Source: Melastoma dodecandrum (taxonomy: Eukaryota; Streptophyta; Magnoliopsida; Myrtales; Melastomataceae). From it: a DNA stretch of 64,000 nucleotides. Position 1 is the first letter of the stretch. The number at the start of each line of letters is the position of its first letter. The DNA lies in NCBI GenBank assembly GCA_029817715.1, contig JARUPY010000088.1, forward strand, positions 1,178,001 to 1,242,000, read 5' to 3'. Positions 43,475 through 57,189 of this stretch are shown piece after piece. The notes under the pieces were generated by a model that saw only the letters and a list, made by a program, of their open reading frames with translations, was not told where the DNA came from and made no database searches. Position numbers and translations under genes: made by a program.

Positions 43475-46400
43475 TCAGTAAGTTTTGCCTTTGTTGTCTC
43501 TTTTGAGCTGGACTTTCAATTTCTTGCCACCTAATTGTCGCCCATTCATTGCGCTAATGGCCAATTGCGCTGCTTCAGGAGTTTCATAGCTTACAAATCC
43601 TGCAAAAAGTGAACACATAATATTGGCCACGAAAACTTGCAAAGTAATGGTGTGGAGTTTTTGTAGTTTTGGGGGAGGATGGTTCAATCCTCACCGAAAC
43701 ATTTGCTGGCATCGGTAGCTTTGTCAACATACACCTTGGCGCTCAAAACCCTACCAAACCCCTTAAAGGCATTCGCCAACTCGTGATCACCAAACTCTTG
43801 AGGTATATGATAGATGAATAAATTAGCTCCAGGGGGACCTACATATAGAAATTGCGGTAGCATATATTGCTAGAGCCTAAATTTGCAAATTAACTCGGAA
43901 ACTGGGACGAGTCTAACTTAAAACAAACCTTCAATCTGACGACTAGAAGCAGTAACACCTCCACCAGAAGACGAGGCAGAGTTACCATCGTGAGCTGCAG
44001 AAGCCCCACCTCTTGGACTGAGAGCTCTATTACTAATAACTCCTGGATATGCAACAGGATATTGAACTCCCGGCACTCCGGGATAATGAGAACCTACATA
44101 ACTTGCGGCAGGCAAGCCATAACTTCTTGGGGATATATCAGGTGAGATGGAACGGACTGTAGTTCCTTGATTGACTGGAGATATCAAATTGTGATACTGA
44201 TTCTGCATAGCCGGCAAGCGGTATTGCATGAAGCCGTATGGTCCTTGACCCTGTGGAAGTTAAGATTAAGAACAAAACGGATCATTCAACAGAACCATAT
44301 ACGATTGCTGCAGAAACTACACAAACAACAAACAGTTCTTCACAAAATTAAACAACATCGGTTCAACCAAGACCCCATGCCACTTTTTCCATTTCATCTG
44401 CACCTAATAAGATCACCCAATTAAACCCAATACACAAAATGGTTTGAAGAAATTTAAAAAAGGGAAGGGATTCAGAAACCAAGATACTTGAACAAAATTC
44501 ACACGTGCTCGTGAAACATGCACAGCAATAGGAAAGGATTACTATCCATAAGAAGTTCGCTTAAGAAAAACAAGGATAAAACCAGCCACGGTGCTTCAAA
44601 AATCATCAATAGAGTGTCAAAACGATATATTCATTACATCCAAAGAAGCATTAACATAGAACCTTAAAGGAAAATGGAATACCTGATATCCATATCCATT
44701 ATAAGGAGGCATGTAGCCCATAGGCAAAGCCCCAAATATAGATGGATGTCGTGAATCAGCATTTGGGATATTACCAGAGTTCTGAAAGTGAGCTTTCTGA
44801 GCTCTACGAGTCTGACGTTCTTTCTCTGTATCTGCCCACTTGACGACAAGGGGTACACTTGAACCCTGAAAAGGTGATAGCCGGTCAGTGGATTGGAATA
44901 TATTTTAAACATAAGTACCCTCTCTCTTTTCTTTAACAGGAAATTACCAGTCACTTCCCATAGACACGAACCCATTGTTACATAAGCATCACTAAAGTTT
45001 ACGAAAGCCAATTGCTTAAAACAGGTCATTTTCAATAGCCATGAAATAATTCCCAATTTATTCACCATCCACACCATTCCGTACAGGTCCGAATCAACCA
45101 AAGGGATCATGAAAAGTCATCAAATCAAACAAAAGCGATCATGAGAAGGATAAACCTCCATTTTATGCTTTCCGTTGAGGGCTTCTAGAGCTGAAATTGC
45201 TTGTTCTTTTGTCTCGTACTTAATGAAAGCACAACCTGGAAAAATAAGCAACGAATTACCAGAAGAACGTCCCATGAAAACTTCAGATCATTAAGTAAAG
45301 CTTTGTCAGACTAAGTATCCTGAATGACTTACCTTTACTAGTTTTTTGTGAAACTCTTAATATGTGCATGTCCTTTATGTTTCCATATTCGGAAAACACC
45401 TTGGAAACCTCATCCTCAGTGACATTTTTCGGAAGCATACCAACGAAAAGCTTGTGTTCTGTTTTTAAAGAAACATCAGACCCACAAAAAAATGTATGCA
45501 AGGGATAAAACGAAATCCAAGAATCTACTAGGAATCAAATGCAACATGCCCATAAAAGTGTACCTAATCTTTCCAGCTCACCATCTGCGTACTTTACTTG
45601 CAGCGGACTAGATGCCTAACAGGCCAACAGAAGGAGGAAAATTTCAGCAAGACAATGATAGATTTAAGATATTAGATCAAATCCAAGAACCGGAAGGAAA
45701 GTTAATGAAAAAGAAGAAGACGGAGCAATAGGCTTTTTCTCAAAGATCAGTCATTTCTTATGATTAATCCGTTCGTGACCCTATGCAGAGAAAAGAAGCA
45801 AAATGTAGTCAGCAGAATATGTGGAAAAGAAATATCATTTCTAGACAGATGGTCAACTGCTACTTCAAAACAGTAGTGTTCTCAATACAACTGTAGTGCC
45901 ATCAATGCCAATATGATGTGGTCTTTGAAACGACTTGGAGTCCCACGTTTATTTGCTGCTAAAGCACTTAGCCAGCAACTCAGACTTCATCGAAAGCAGA
46001 AATAGCAACATTGCCTCTCAGATCATGATCCCCTGTCGCTACGTAAAAATGCCAGATCTCATTTTGGAATCACAAGAACTCCATGAACTCACCGCAGGAG
46101 AAACCCGTCTCACCCAAGTCAAACAAAAATAATCAACGGTGCCAGACTGCCGAGGCTCCCAGCTGCAGTAATCTTAATTCTAGATGGGCAGCAGCTGCTG
46201 CTAAATGAACAGTTTCTGCCACAAAACAGACGCACACTTCCCACCATGTCCAGGTCAGCTTTGAATCATCATCACAGGTTCCAGCCTCCAACCACCACCA
46301 AATAAATCTACAATGCGGTACAACTACCACGCCAAAAAAGAAATGACCGACCAATAAACGAAATCCAAGACAAACGAACTAACCCCAGGGAGTGTTTGCT

Positions 46401-46849
46401 TGTTGTGAAAAGCCTCGATCGCCTTATCCGCCTCCTTCCTCGACGGACAAACCACGAAGCAGCACCCTACGTGAACGGCCACAAACCACCAAAAAAAAAA
46501 AAAAAAAGAACAAGGCCTCAAAACACGATCTCGAACTCCGAAACCTTCCAAATCTGGATTCAGAAACCAAGCAAGCCCGTAGAAACAGCTCAGGAAAAGA
46601 AAAGAAGACGCGAGTTCGGAGGCACGAACCGCGGGAGGACCGGGTGGCCTTGTCCTTGATGAGGCTGACCTCGTCGACGATGGCAATTTCCTTGAACAAA
46701 GAGATGAGGTCGGACTCCGTCATGTGCTTGGGGACTTGACCGACGAACAGCTTAACGCTCTCCTCCTCAACCTCATCCTCCTCCTCCTCCTCCTCCTCAA
46801 CCACTTCCACCTCCGTCTCCTTCCTCCCTCCACCTTCCGCCTCCTCCAT
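43475..46849 (-). CDS. BRN1: CELF/BRUNO-like RNA-binding protein with three RRMs (BRN1-like)
   Basis: Cytoplasmic-type mRNA regulator with two N-terminal and one C-terminal RNA recognition motifs. Nine exons, minus strand: 46630-46849, 46384-46466, 45564-45615, 45333-45458, 45156-45235, 44683-44865, 43929-44250, 43695-43838, 43475-43599; 1,335 nt, 444 residues, close to Arabidopsis BRN1. RRM1: [20 protein letters not shown] and [21 protein letters not shown]2: [20 protein letters not shown] and [21 protein letters not shown] Met/Gly/Tyr/Pro-rich linker follows. RRM3: [20 protein letters not shown] and [20 protein letters not shown]. The start at 46849 gives [11 protein letters not shown] and an acidic leader; an in-frame ATG at 46999 would add 50 basic residues. 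BRN1/BRN2 lower SOC1 transcript in Arabidopsis. Intact. Confidence 0.92.
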
Positions 46850-47856
46850 TTGCCGTGAGACCGAAGACCTCCCCGTCAACCTCCCTCCGCCGCAGAGATC
46901 TCGCCGGAGATGGCGGTTACGGCGGTAGTTACGACGGTGACGAGTTTCCCTTTCGGTTGAAGGGGGGGTTGGGGATTCTTCGATTAGTCGTCGCTCCACC
47001 CGTTCCTTAGTTTTTGTTTTTCTCCTTTAATTTTTTTTCCCGTTCCTATCATTTACTTTGTCCTTTTCTGTTATTCGGATTTTTGGATATTGGGATTCGC
47101 GGTGGCATGGGGACGTAATTACAAGGGAAGTTCGAGGGTCAAAATCCTGATGGGCGTTCATTAAATGCTGATAGCTGGACTGGGGGAAGATTGAGGGGGT
47201 GTGAAGTTACGGTTTCGTCCCTCTTTCCGCCGCTGTTGGTTGGAAACGGCAAATGGGGGAGGAGGAGGGATCGGCTGAGGTGGAATGGAGATGAGATGAG
47301 GACAAGGGCATGTGCCCGAATTTCGAGGAATGTTGTTTTTAATAGAAAAATAACTCTCCAAAAATCTCATTAAAAATTTTGTAATTGGTATGGCATGTTT
47401 ATGAGCCCGAGGTTCGGTCAACGAATGAGGAACCCAAGAATGTCACTCTTAATCATTTGAATAAAATTATCTGACAGGGGGAGAGATTAATACGGAAGTC
47501 CAAAATTTATGGATCCGGGGCACGCGGCATGGAAATTACCAGACTGACCTTCGTGGACAAACAACATGGATATGGTGGTTGACCGGCTAATTTGGGGAGT
47601 TTTCGGAAGCCTAGGTGGCAAACATGGTAATTTGGTCGGAAATCGAGGGCTGTTGTCGGAATGGAAGGAGGAGGATGCCAGGCTGTCGACACCAGGAATC
47701 CCCTCCACGTGTCGTGTTCAGTAAAACTTACAGCAAAATACACATCTGACCCTTCAATATTTTGTTTGGTAAACAACACGATCCAAAGCATGTTTGCTTT
47801 GATATCTCTTACTGTATCTAACCATCTCTAATAAAATGGCTGCCGGCTGTTGCTGA
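46850..47856. other. Intergenic, BRN1-like promoter and NHX 3' UTR
   Basis: 1.0 kb. Nothing beyond the expected promoter and 3' UTR sequences is recognised. Confidence 0.5.
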
Positions 47857-50800
47857 TCAGCTGAGCGTTTCCATAGGGGACTCCAGTGTATGGGGGACGA
47901 AACCCCGGCCCCCGAACACGGGCCGCATGCAGGCGTCGTCAAACTGCCGCCAGTAATGGTGGATGGTGTTCGTCGGCGTTGCCAGGAGCATGCGCAGGCT
48001 CCCGCTGTGGATAACTCCGTGGCCGTTTGAAGCAGTTCCTGATCCGTGGCCGTTCATCAGGAGGGGTTCCTCCGTGGATTTTAAGGGTTCGTCGGAGAAG
48101 TTCCCGGTGTGTTTCTGCATGGGCAGCATGAATCTTACCAGGGCCTTGGTGATCAAACCGAATACCTGAAAGAGAACACGAGATTGGTATCCGAAAGCAT
48201 GACGGAATTCGCTTCAACGAGAGTGACGCTATTACTTCTACTTCTATACCACTGTGCTGAAGAGAACTATTGAGATAGTGCTGGTTATCAAAATTGCGTT
48301 CCCGCGCAATTTCGTGTACCCCGACCTAGTAAACTGTAACAAGACGTAGACATCGATGTTAGCACGATGGAAAAAGTTAGAGGTAAATACGACTTCATTA
48401 CGAAAATGTAGGTTGTACGAGTAGTCACCTGGTTGTAGGCGAGCGCCATTGATACGGCCCCTCGCATCAGCCCTGCCCACCATATTATCACCTGCTGCTT
48501 GTACCCGATCTTTTCGTGTGGAGAGCTCCTGGTCAAGTTTGAGATGAAAGACAAAGGGAAAACGAAAGCGGCTCTCCCGACCACCACCAGGGCGAAGAGA
48601 ATCGCGCTCACCCCAATCGATGTCCCCGGACTGCAATTGCAAGCCAAACAAAGTTGTGCTCATCCCCGAAATGAAACCACAGGATTTAGCAAGCAAATAA
48701 GGATGTATATCACCCTACCCCTTGCTCACGATTCTCCACTTCTCAATGTCAAGGGCGTCCATGCCGACATACAAGAAGATGAAAACCTCTGCGATAAAGG
48801 ACATGGTCGCGAAAGCATGCCTGCACAATGATTTCAGATTCTTCAACCTCACATCAATCAAAACACAAAAAACAATTGGCACAATGGGGGATGGTTAACT
48901 CACTTTGTCGTAACCCTCGACTTTTCTGTTACATTATGCCAAGTGTAATGTGACATAACAATCCCGCAAAAGAAGACTGTCAGAATGCCGCTCAAGTACA
49001 ACAGCTACAGCGACGATTAACGTGATCAGTATATAGGGTACAAGGACAATCAAACCATATAATGAAAGAAACGTACTTCAGCCATCATGTAAGAGAAATA
49101 CGCCATGAGGATCATAAGGGCAACTTCGCGGTCGGTTGAGTGCCTGGAGATTGTAGAAAGTGGGAAGTCTGATCCGAGGCAAAAAGTTAAAACAAGGAAA
49201 CAGAAACCGAACCCATCAATCACCTGCCAAAATAAAGTTTCTTGATGATATACGCGCTTAGTAATCCGACCTGCAAAAACATTGCAGGGAACTTTGAATT
49301 ACAAAAATGTGGTCTGCAATGAAGAGAGGAATCATATAGCAGTGAAGGAGCAACTCTTTCCCATTGGTTGTAAAACATCAGCTGGATCATCTACTCGGTG
49401 CTAGACTCCCCCCACAAGTTAATCGTTTTCCGAACTAAATGATGAGGGGAGGGGGGGGGGGGTTGGTGTGGAACATACGGCCACGCCCAGAAACGTGCTT
49501 GTCGAGAATAAGTACAGCAAGCTGCCTAGAAACTTGAAGGTGACATCCGAAGTGAAACGCGACAGATCAAATCTTTGAAGTGCATTAAAGAGGACCACGG
49601 AAGTGGCGTCATTGACAACACCTTCTCCAAAAACTAGGCTATACAATAAAGGTGTCTCTTCCTGATTCAGAACCTGTAAAATTAGGACCGAAATAAAGGA
49701 TTAACCTCTCATCTTGTCAGAGAAAGGCAGTGTGCAATGTAATAGGCATGAATGTGAAGTCGCACCTGCAATGTGCAAACAGAATCTGTTGCGGAGAATA
49801 TTGCTCCGAGTGCTTCATTGACGAAAAGGGAGAGACTATAAAGAAATGAGACATATTCGATAAAAATGTGAAAAATAATAATAGTTGTAGATACTGCGTA
49901 CCGAGATAATCTCCCGTCTCTAGGAACCCAATATTCATTTTTTCAAATAATTTGGCTGCACCTGTAAAGAGAATTCAGGTCTCAGAAAAAGGATAAGTAG
50001 AAATAGATGAAGCTCTAGTTTCTTCTATTAATTATTCAGTCAGCCTATAATTACAAAAGCACAAGAAGTCTTCTAGCATGAAGCCAAACACAGCAAGTTC
50101 ATCTTTCGCTGTAGGTTCTCCTACATTACTAAATCTGCAACAGACTCGCACGGAACGATGCGATATTCAGATCGAATGTGAGCCACTGCATTTCATGATA
50201 CAGAAGGAACAATCTAGATAACATTTAGCAGGGGTAGTCTTTCCTAATTGTTGGTTTTACCCGACATGAAAAGGACATGCATGATGCTGCAAGTTATCAC
50301 TTGAACTTACCCAATGATATGACCAAGAAGGATATCAGAGTTCCGACCACACCGAACAGATTAATTGTCAGGAAATTGCGAAAGAAATGCTTCTTCTTTA
50401 CCTGAAATCTGGACAACCAGTCCCATCAAATACATTGTGCAAATTAGCAATTGCATAGACGGGCCATGAAACTAAAGGTCGAAGAGACGATTTGGATCTG
50501 ACCCGGCATTGAATATAATAGGAGGGAGAAGGTATATAAAGAACAGCTCTTCATTGAAGATCAATATGTGCGAGCTCCTTCCTCCAGTCGCAATAAGTAT
50601 CATAACCCCAGTGCAAAGACCCTAAGAACCATAAACCCCACCGAATGCCAGGAAACAAGATTTCAATATCACAACCTCTGTTGCGGTCTCAATCTCGATC
50701 TCGTCCAACCAACATTCTATATCTCTAACAAGGAAAATCAGAATGAAACTCACGATGACGAGTGCGGTAATGGACTCGTTGACCCATCTGTTCCTCTCGA

Positions 50801-50921
50801 GCAGGTGCCCGACCACAATGCAAGTGAAGAGCAGCCCAACAAACAGAGTGATGGCATCGATGGAGATCTCGTCGGACTTCGACATCAGCTTCGGCAGAAC
50901 ATAACCCAAGTCCAAACCCAT
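47857..50921 (-). CDS. NHX1: Vacuolar Na+(K+)/H+ antiporter, NHX1/2 type
   Basis: Exchanges cytosolic Na+ or K+ for vacuolar H+, affecting salt tolerance, pH and turgor. Thirteen coding exons, minus strand: 50754-50921, 50503-50621, 50311-50408, 49902-49961, 49766-49812, 49479-49673, 49224-49270, 49077-49143, 48904-49004, 48719-48820, 48429-48630, 48250-48333, 47857-48165; 1,599 nt, 532 residues, the usual size, all joints in phase. The amiloride-binding LFFIYLLPPIIFNAG is present, as are FSATDSVCTLQVLNQEETPL and the catalytic-region FGEGVVNDATSVVLFN, and WWAGLMRGAVSMALAYNQ. The C-terminus has the vacuolar clade's SLRMLLATPTNTIHHYW and MRPVFGGRGFVP. Start is the first ATG. No defects seen. 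NHX1 versus NHX2 cannot be decided. Confidence 0.92.
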
Positions 50922-53092
50922 CTTTTCACCTACTCATTCGCGACAAACCCTCCCAAACCCAGAAAGAGATTCCTGCCTCCGAAAGCGGTCAATCGCAGTA
51001 CCAACCACTCATCCACCTAAGTGAAAAGGAAACAGCACCTTCACAACTCCGCTCAACAGGAATCAAAGCAAAACAACAAAATCAGACAAAACAAGCGAGC
51101 AACTTCCTTTGTTTGTCCAATTCCCTCCTCCCCAAGATAGAATTTCCCAAACAATTCCAGCATCAAACAGTCAATGCTCCGGACCAAACCAAACGGTCTC
51201 ATCCCGCTTCACAACTCGGAAAGAAAACAAAAGGTAATACAAATACAAAAGAAGGAGAAAGACCCACAAAACAGAAACAAAAGAAAAAATCACATGCATG
51301 TAGTCCTTCCCTTCCCTTTTCCCGATGTTTCTTTACTTCAGGCAGAAGGACAACTGATATCGACATCATACCAAAGAAACAAACTTTCTCTAGAATTCTC
51401 CAAAAATAATTAAAAAACCACGAAAGTAAACGGACAGGAAGATGGAAAGGCAGGCAAAGAACTCCCGACGACGATGGTTATGAATGGTGTGTGCTTGGGC
51501 AATAGCTGAACTAGTACGAGGTTAGCTTATCAGCCGGTTAAAAAGGCAAGGTGGGAGGTGCCCCGATATGGGGTTTGACCGTCGGATGGGAGTGAGATCA
51601 ACGGACGGGATCTTCCGTTCCCGCAAGGACTTTGTTCTAGCAGGAGAAGAGGAATATGTCTTCCTAAGTCACTCCCTTCGATCCCTTGACTTGCCGTGGA
51701 TTCCACGCTGTTGTCTCCTGTCAGAACAATTTCTTACTCATATTTCCATGTCGCGCATCTTACATCCTTGCGCATGTAAAAATTTGGACTTTGTTGCCCA
51801 CAATTTCCCTGTCTGAACCAACGACGAAGCCTGTTCTCGAGTCAAAAGTTTAGATAAAAACAGTAAGGGGCAAAAGGGACAGGAGAAGGGGAATGCGATG
51901 TGCAAGTTTTGGCATAGCTTGCGGCGCTGTTCTTGCATAGCCCATGGGGAAAGCTTATAGGCCCAAGAGAGTGAAAGTGGACCTGATTATGGAAAGCAAA
52001 CATTTGCAAGTTGCATCAGTTGCTCAAGTCACAAAGATTAGCCCAAAACAAAAATTGGAAAAGGGAAAAGCAAACTCGACCAAAAAGTTTAGAACTTCTT
52101 TTAAGGATACTTTGTGATGGATTCTTACCATATTAGGTAATGAAAAAGGGTTAGTGGTAGAGAAAGAAGTACAACACCGATGGGCATTGAAAAGTTGGGT
52201 TGGGTGAAGGGGAGAAGAGCAAGAAATCCGGCAAAGAAGTGATCCCATTCTGCTCAGTGACTACAAAGCAATTTAGCAATAAAGCGACCACAACCGAAGG
52301 CAAAAGCTATCATCATCATTCATCACCGTCGGCTTCCTTAAGCCACAAAAAAGATCGAAACTTTTCCTTTCACGTCCCCTTAATCGATCAAATCTTTCGG
52401 TCCCGACAAATCCCTATTCCCTTGTCCGAACCCATTTCGTTGATTATGTGTTTCCTCCCTTTTCTGGGTCGATCCCGATCGGCTCATCCGGGAGATCAAG
52501 ACCCGTCCTTGAACCTGGTTTTAGGCTGACCGCTGTGTTGGGATTTTGGGCCGTTGTTTTCGTTGCTATTCGGATGCAGTTACCTTGTTTGATGTCGTCT
52601 AGTGGGATTAGAGCCGAAAGTATGGACCTTTCTGTGAGTTGAAAGCGCGTTGCCCGTGGGGTTCCTTTGGTTTTGGAGCTGGGTTTTTTCTTTATTTTAT
52701 TGTTGCGGGGAAGAGGAGGAGGAGCCTCCTTGTGATTGGGGGAAAATGGCTATCCGATTTTAGGGCTCCCAGGGTGGTTACTCCGTTAATTGGGTCGGTG
52801 TGGATGGAAGGTGGGAGGTGGAATTGAGTTGTGGGGGCTTGCTGCTTATTGGGAGTTGGATTTTGAATAGTTTTGGTTCTGGATTATTTAGTTAGAAGAG
52901 GAGAAAGTGCGATTTGGGTTTGATTCAGAGCATCCATTGGATAAGATGACAAGGAAACTGGTAAAGGTTGTGTGTTCTTTTCTGAGAAAGGGATGCATTA
53001 TGTGGGGCTTCTAGTTGGAGCATTGGTCGGGTGAGGTGAAGTGGAACACAAAACAAACAGCGTGGTTGGTTAATGTACCATTTCGGGTAAGG
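50922..53092. other. Divergent intergenic, NHX to Tubby-like gene
   Basis: 2.2 kb with two promoters and 5' UTRs. The bases just before 53093 continue the open frame to 53015 without family resemblance and are probably leader. No other gene, RNA or element is recognised. Confidence 0.5.
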
Positions 53093-55070
53093 ATGTCCTC
53101 GTTAAAGGGCATCTTTCAGGATGTGAGGAATGAGCTGGGGAACATTTCTAGAAAAGGATTCGACTTGAGTTTCGGGCTTAGATCGCACTCGCACAGGGTT
53201 GTTCAAGATAGTTCAGTTGTGGTCGATGCTATGAAGCAGAGTTGCTGGGCCAATATGCCGACGGAGCTATTGAGGGATGTTCTTATGAGGATCGAGGAGT
53301 CCGAAGACGTTTGGCCTCGAAGGAAAAATGTGGTTGCCTGTGCTGGCGTTTGCCGCAGCTGGAGAGCGATCATGAAGGAAATTGTGAAAGCGCCTGAGAT
53401 ATCTGGCCAATTGAGTTTCCCAGTTTCCTTGAAGCAGGTATCTGAGCATTCACTATGCTTCTCACTGTCCATCTTTCCCAGCATTGGTGATTCTGTGTAA
53501 TTGTTGTCATTGGTTCTCTGTCTTTGAGATCCCACAAATACGACTCGTTAGCTAGAGGAGGCAAATGATTTGAGGGGTTCTTTTGTTTTGTACTGTTTGT
53601 AATGCTTGGGCCCAACTTTGTAATCTTGACTTATATTTTGTATATGGCGCGAAGCTCTTTATCTCATCCAAGTTTATTAACTCCTAATCTTTGATTAGTT
53701 CCTCTCCCCTGGCATCTGATATTCTTGTGAGAGAATATTGTGTTTAGGTGTGTGCACACTCAGTTATTACGTTATTCTTTGGCATTTGCAGCCAGGCCCA
53801 AGGGGCTCCCTTATACAATGCTATATAAAACGCAACCGCAGCAACCAAACATTCTCTCTGTACCTCAGCTTGAATTCGGGTATGGATTCCTCATCTTGTC
53901 GTCATTCTTTCTTGGATGTGTTGAAGGCATCTCGTATATGTCATTGACAAGGATGTATAGCGAAAGAGCGTCGCCATAATTATTGGAAAATTTGTTTCGG
54001 CTTTCTTGGTTGATGGTCTGATCGGTGGGCGTTTTTTAAGGCGTGGATACATGATCCCTCTATCTGATTACATCTGATCTCAACTTTTCAGCTTTATATG
54101 ATGATGGGAAGTTCGTTCTCGTTGCTCGAAAATTGCGCTGGCCAACCTGCACAGAGTACATTATCTCCCTTAATTCTGATGATGTGTACAGGGGGAGTGG
54201 CAAATTTATTGGGAAGTTAAGGTATAATTCGTCTACCCGCAAAACTCAGTAGTATATTAAGCATTATATGGCCTTCCATTAATCTCATGTATTTTCTTGA
54301 ATGCTAGATCAAACTTTCTCGGTACAAAGTTCATAATTTATGATACACAACCTCCAAGTGCTGGTGCTAGAGTCATCAAGAGCCGGTCTACAAGGCTAGC
54401 TAGTCATAAGCCGGTGTCCTCAGCAGCTCCTGCCGGAACCTACGCTGTGGCCCACCTAACATACGAACTGAATGCATTGGGTTCCAGGTTTCTCTTGCCG
54501 CACCAATGCCAGATTCAGCTGCTAAAAATCTCTTTGCTTGAATAATGTCTTGTGAAGATGAAATATGAATTTTTCTTTGCATCATAAAATTGCAGGGGTC
54601 CTAGGAGAATGAAATGTGCCATGGACTCTATCCCTGCTTCCTGTCTTGAACCAGGAGGAGTAGCACCTATGCAGACTGAACTCCTGTCAGGCACTCTCGA
54701 AGCCTTCCCATCATTTTCCTTCTTCAGATCAAGATCAACAAGAATGGAGAAATTTAAGCCCGGAACATTGTCATCTGCCCTAAGAGATGAGAGGCTGGTG
54801 TTGAAAAACAAGGACCCGAGGTGGCACGAGCAGCTACAATGCTGGTGCCTGAACTTTAATGGCCGGGTGACTCTTCCCTCGGTAAAGAACTTCCAGCTGG
54901 TTGCCTCTCCTGAAAGCATGGCTACCGGCTCGGAGAATGAGAACGCCATTCTCCAATTCGGGAAAGTTGAGAAAGATGTCTTCACCATGGACTATCAGTA
55001 TCCTATCTCGGCCTTCCAAGCATTTGCCATCTGTCTTAGCAGCTTCGACACCAAAATTGCTTGTGAATGA
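53093..55070 (+). CDS. Tubby-like F-box protein
   Basis: Five coding exons: 53093-53437, 53792-53879, 54092-54221, 54308-54487, 54596-55070; 1,218 nt, 405 residues. Start at 53093 gives [20 protein letters not shown], the conserved plant TLP N-terminus. An F-box covers about residues 40-85 ([33 protein letters not shown]). The tubby domain fills the rest: [101 protein letters not shown], and the invariant end [19 protein letters not shown]. Tubby domains bind phosphoinositides at the plasma membrane; the F-box suggests SCF ligase binding. No defects seen. Confidence 0.92.
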
Positions 55071-55832
55071 TAAAAAAAAAAAAGAAGGTAAACTAACAGT
55101 TTTTTATCAACACAATGAATGGTGCATTTATGTTCGACTCCTTTGATGTTTATTCTGTCGTGCAGTGTTCCCTTAGAACAACAACCTCCCAAATGGTGGC
55201 TGTCAAAAAAGATCACTGATTTTCGTCGTACTTTCTCGTGTTTTTGGAGCATTTTCCCTTAAACTGGGTGGAGAAAGGAAGTAATAGCTTTCCTCCCTGC
55301 TGGGTTTGTTGCTCCTCGTCTCTTCAAAATTGCTTTGTAAATATTGTCGCTCGCATAGCGGAATGGATAGGAGTAAGTTCATTTTTCAGGTTGCTTTGAT
55401 TAGCATTGACTGGATTCTTTGGTCTTTTTGGGTTTTGTACCCTTTCTTGTTGGAAGTTTGTTAAAGACATCGGAAATAACTTCAAAGTTTGTTATTGCTA
55501 GGCTCCCTTTGGGATCGTATCAAATCTTAGCTGTACTTGTGGTTCCATCCGAGCGAAGTCTTATATTACTTAGTAACAATGCGGTGGATGGAACTTCGGT
55601 TGATCCGATTAAGTATCATTGGATTAAATGTTCCTGCAAAATTTATACTGATACATGGGATTTAAGTTTGTCCAACTAAATATGAAATGTTGCCAAATCG
55701 AAAAATGTGCAGAAAAACAGCTTGTTAAGACAAATGGAACTTGCACAACAGATCAGCTTTTGCATTATTCTCAGCGTTTTTGAACCCTCGAGCGGTGTCT
55801 AGCAGGCCTGGCAAAGGATTGTACACTTACCA
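55071..55832. other. Convergent spacer, Tubby-like and glycine-rich genes
   Basis: 0.76 kb with both 3' UTRs; nothing else recognised. Confidence 0.5.
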
Positions 55833-56271
55833 TCAGAATGGACGACCACCGGGTGGTCCATAAGGTGCGGGAGGGCCGCCAAAACAGTCTTGAAGCATCC
55901 AACAGCAACACAAGCCATAGAAGCTGCACAAGCAAATCCAACATGAAGGTTCTCTGAGAGATCTATCTACACTCATCTCATGCCAATAAGAGTAAGAAGC
56001 AAAACTGATCAGTCACTGACCATGTAGACACCATGCTGCACAAGCCATCGAAGCAACCACCGAAGAACCCTGGACCTCCGGGTCCCCAAGGCCCTCCAGG
56101 TCCTGGACCCCAAGGGCCGCCTGGCCCTGGTCCCCAACCTCCAGGACCACCCGGTCCTCCCCAACCTCCAGGGCCGCCCGGTCCACCTGGACCACCCCAA
56201 CCTCCAGGACCGCCCGGTCCAGGCCCGAACCCAAAGTCACCGCCTGGACCTCCTGGCCCCCCAGGTCCCAT
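55833..56271 (-). CDS. Small glycine/proline-rich protein with Cys-rich tail
   Basis: Two exons, minus strand: 56021-56271 and 55833-55923, joined in phase through a GT-AG intron; 113 residues. Residues 1-60 are a [13 protein letters not shown] repeat. Then comes [34 protein letters not shown] and a PPGGRPF end. The Cys/aromatic-rich tail recalls small plant proteins whose tails attach to membranes, probably by acylation, but I do not recognise a named family. The start at 56271 follows a TTAG that could be the acceptor of a 5' UTR intron; an in-frame ATG at 56295 is the alternative. The antisense frame reads as collagen-like PPG and is a shadow. Confidence 0.65.
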
Positions 56272-57189
56272 TGCTAACACCCGATTGGATTCCAAATGCC
56301 ACAGCTGCAGTCACCGCAACTGCACCCGCTTCCGAATGCACGTTTGGAATCTGTGGTACTTCTCAGATTCAAAATGCAGCCAAAAGTTGTAGAAAAGCAT
56401 GGAGTTCATTTTCTAGGGATGGCTTTATAGTTAGGTACAAGATCCACCAGCATATCTACTAAGGAGTGCAGCAAACAACTTCCTAGCTTAACAGACATGA
56501 AATAAGGAAAAGCTACCATTCAAAGCTACCCTTCAAACAAACATTGATTTCTATTCTATCCAGATAAAATCTTTTGCCCTCCCGAAGGCTCAGTACATTG
56601 ACATTCCCCAACAAGAGACTAGAAAGATGAGATTAAAGAACAGACATAGGTGGCTGATAGTTGTGTTCAAATACAAGCTACAAGGAAACCGCACAATTAC
56701 CTCTCATAAATTGACCTCCTTAATCCTTTAGCAGAATCGTCCACGACTAACCAAAATGACGACAGCAAGATGGCGATAACAAATTCAATTTGCCATTATT
56801 AATTCATAATCGGAAGAAGAAAAGACGACTTGTCGACTAGGGCCCTCCACTTTCAAGAAAATTCACAGTTGAATAACGGTAAGCATCCGACTTTTCCTTC
56901 CCACTTCAGGGGAATCAGATTAAGATTGATCATCTGCAAAAGTGAAATCATATCGTCCGAGATGTTTGACCAAACAAAAACAAATGCAGCCCCTGCAATT
57001 TGGACTGCCCTGACAGCGTAACCCTCCTTCCAGGATCCCTTGCCAGTCGAATCCCTCAGTTTCCCCCTGAATGAAACAATGTCAACAAAAGAACGCAAAT
57101 TCATGTCCAATTGCAATGAATGAGTCGAGTATCAAAGCATCGCCACCTTTGAAGTGCTCGGTGCGAGGAGGTTGTTCTGCTGATTATGA
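56272..57189. other. Intergenic, glycine-rich gene to TAP26-like pseudogene
   Basis: 0.9 kb without a supported gene. The minus-strand frame at 56853-57116 has no recognised domain, and may be decayed coding sequence of the neighbouring pseudogene. Confidence 0.4.

Noticed and set aside
56033..56392. Plus-strand frame reading as a collagen-like Pro-Pro-Gly repeat
   Set aside because: It is the antisense shadow of the GPGGPGG repeat in the minus-strand glycine-rich gene; it has no leader or splice support of its own.
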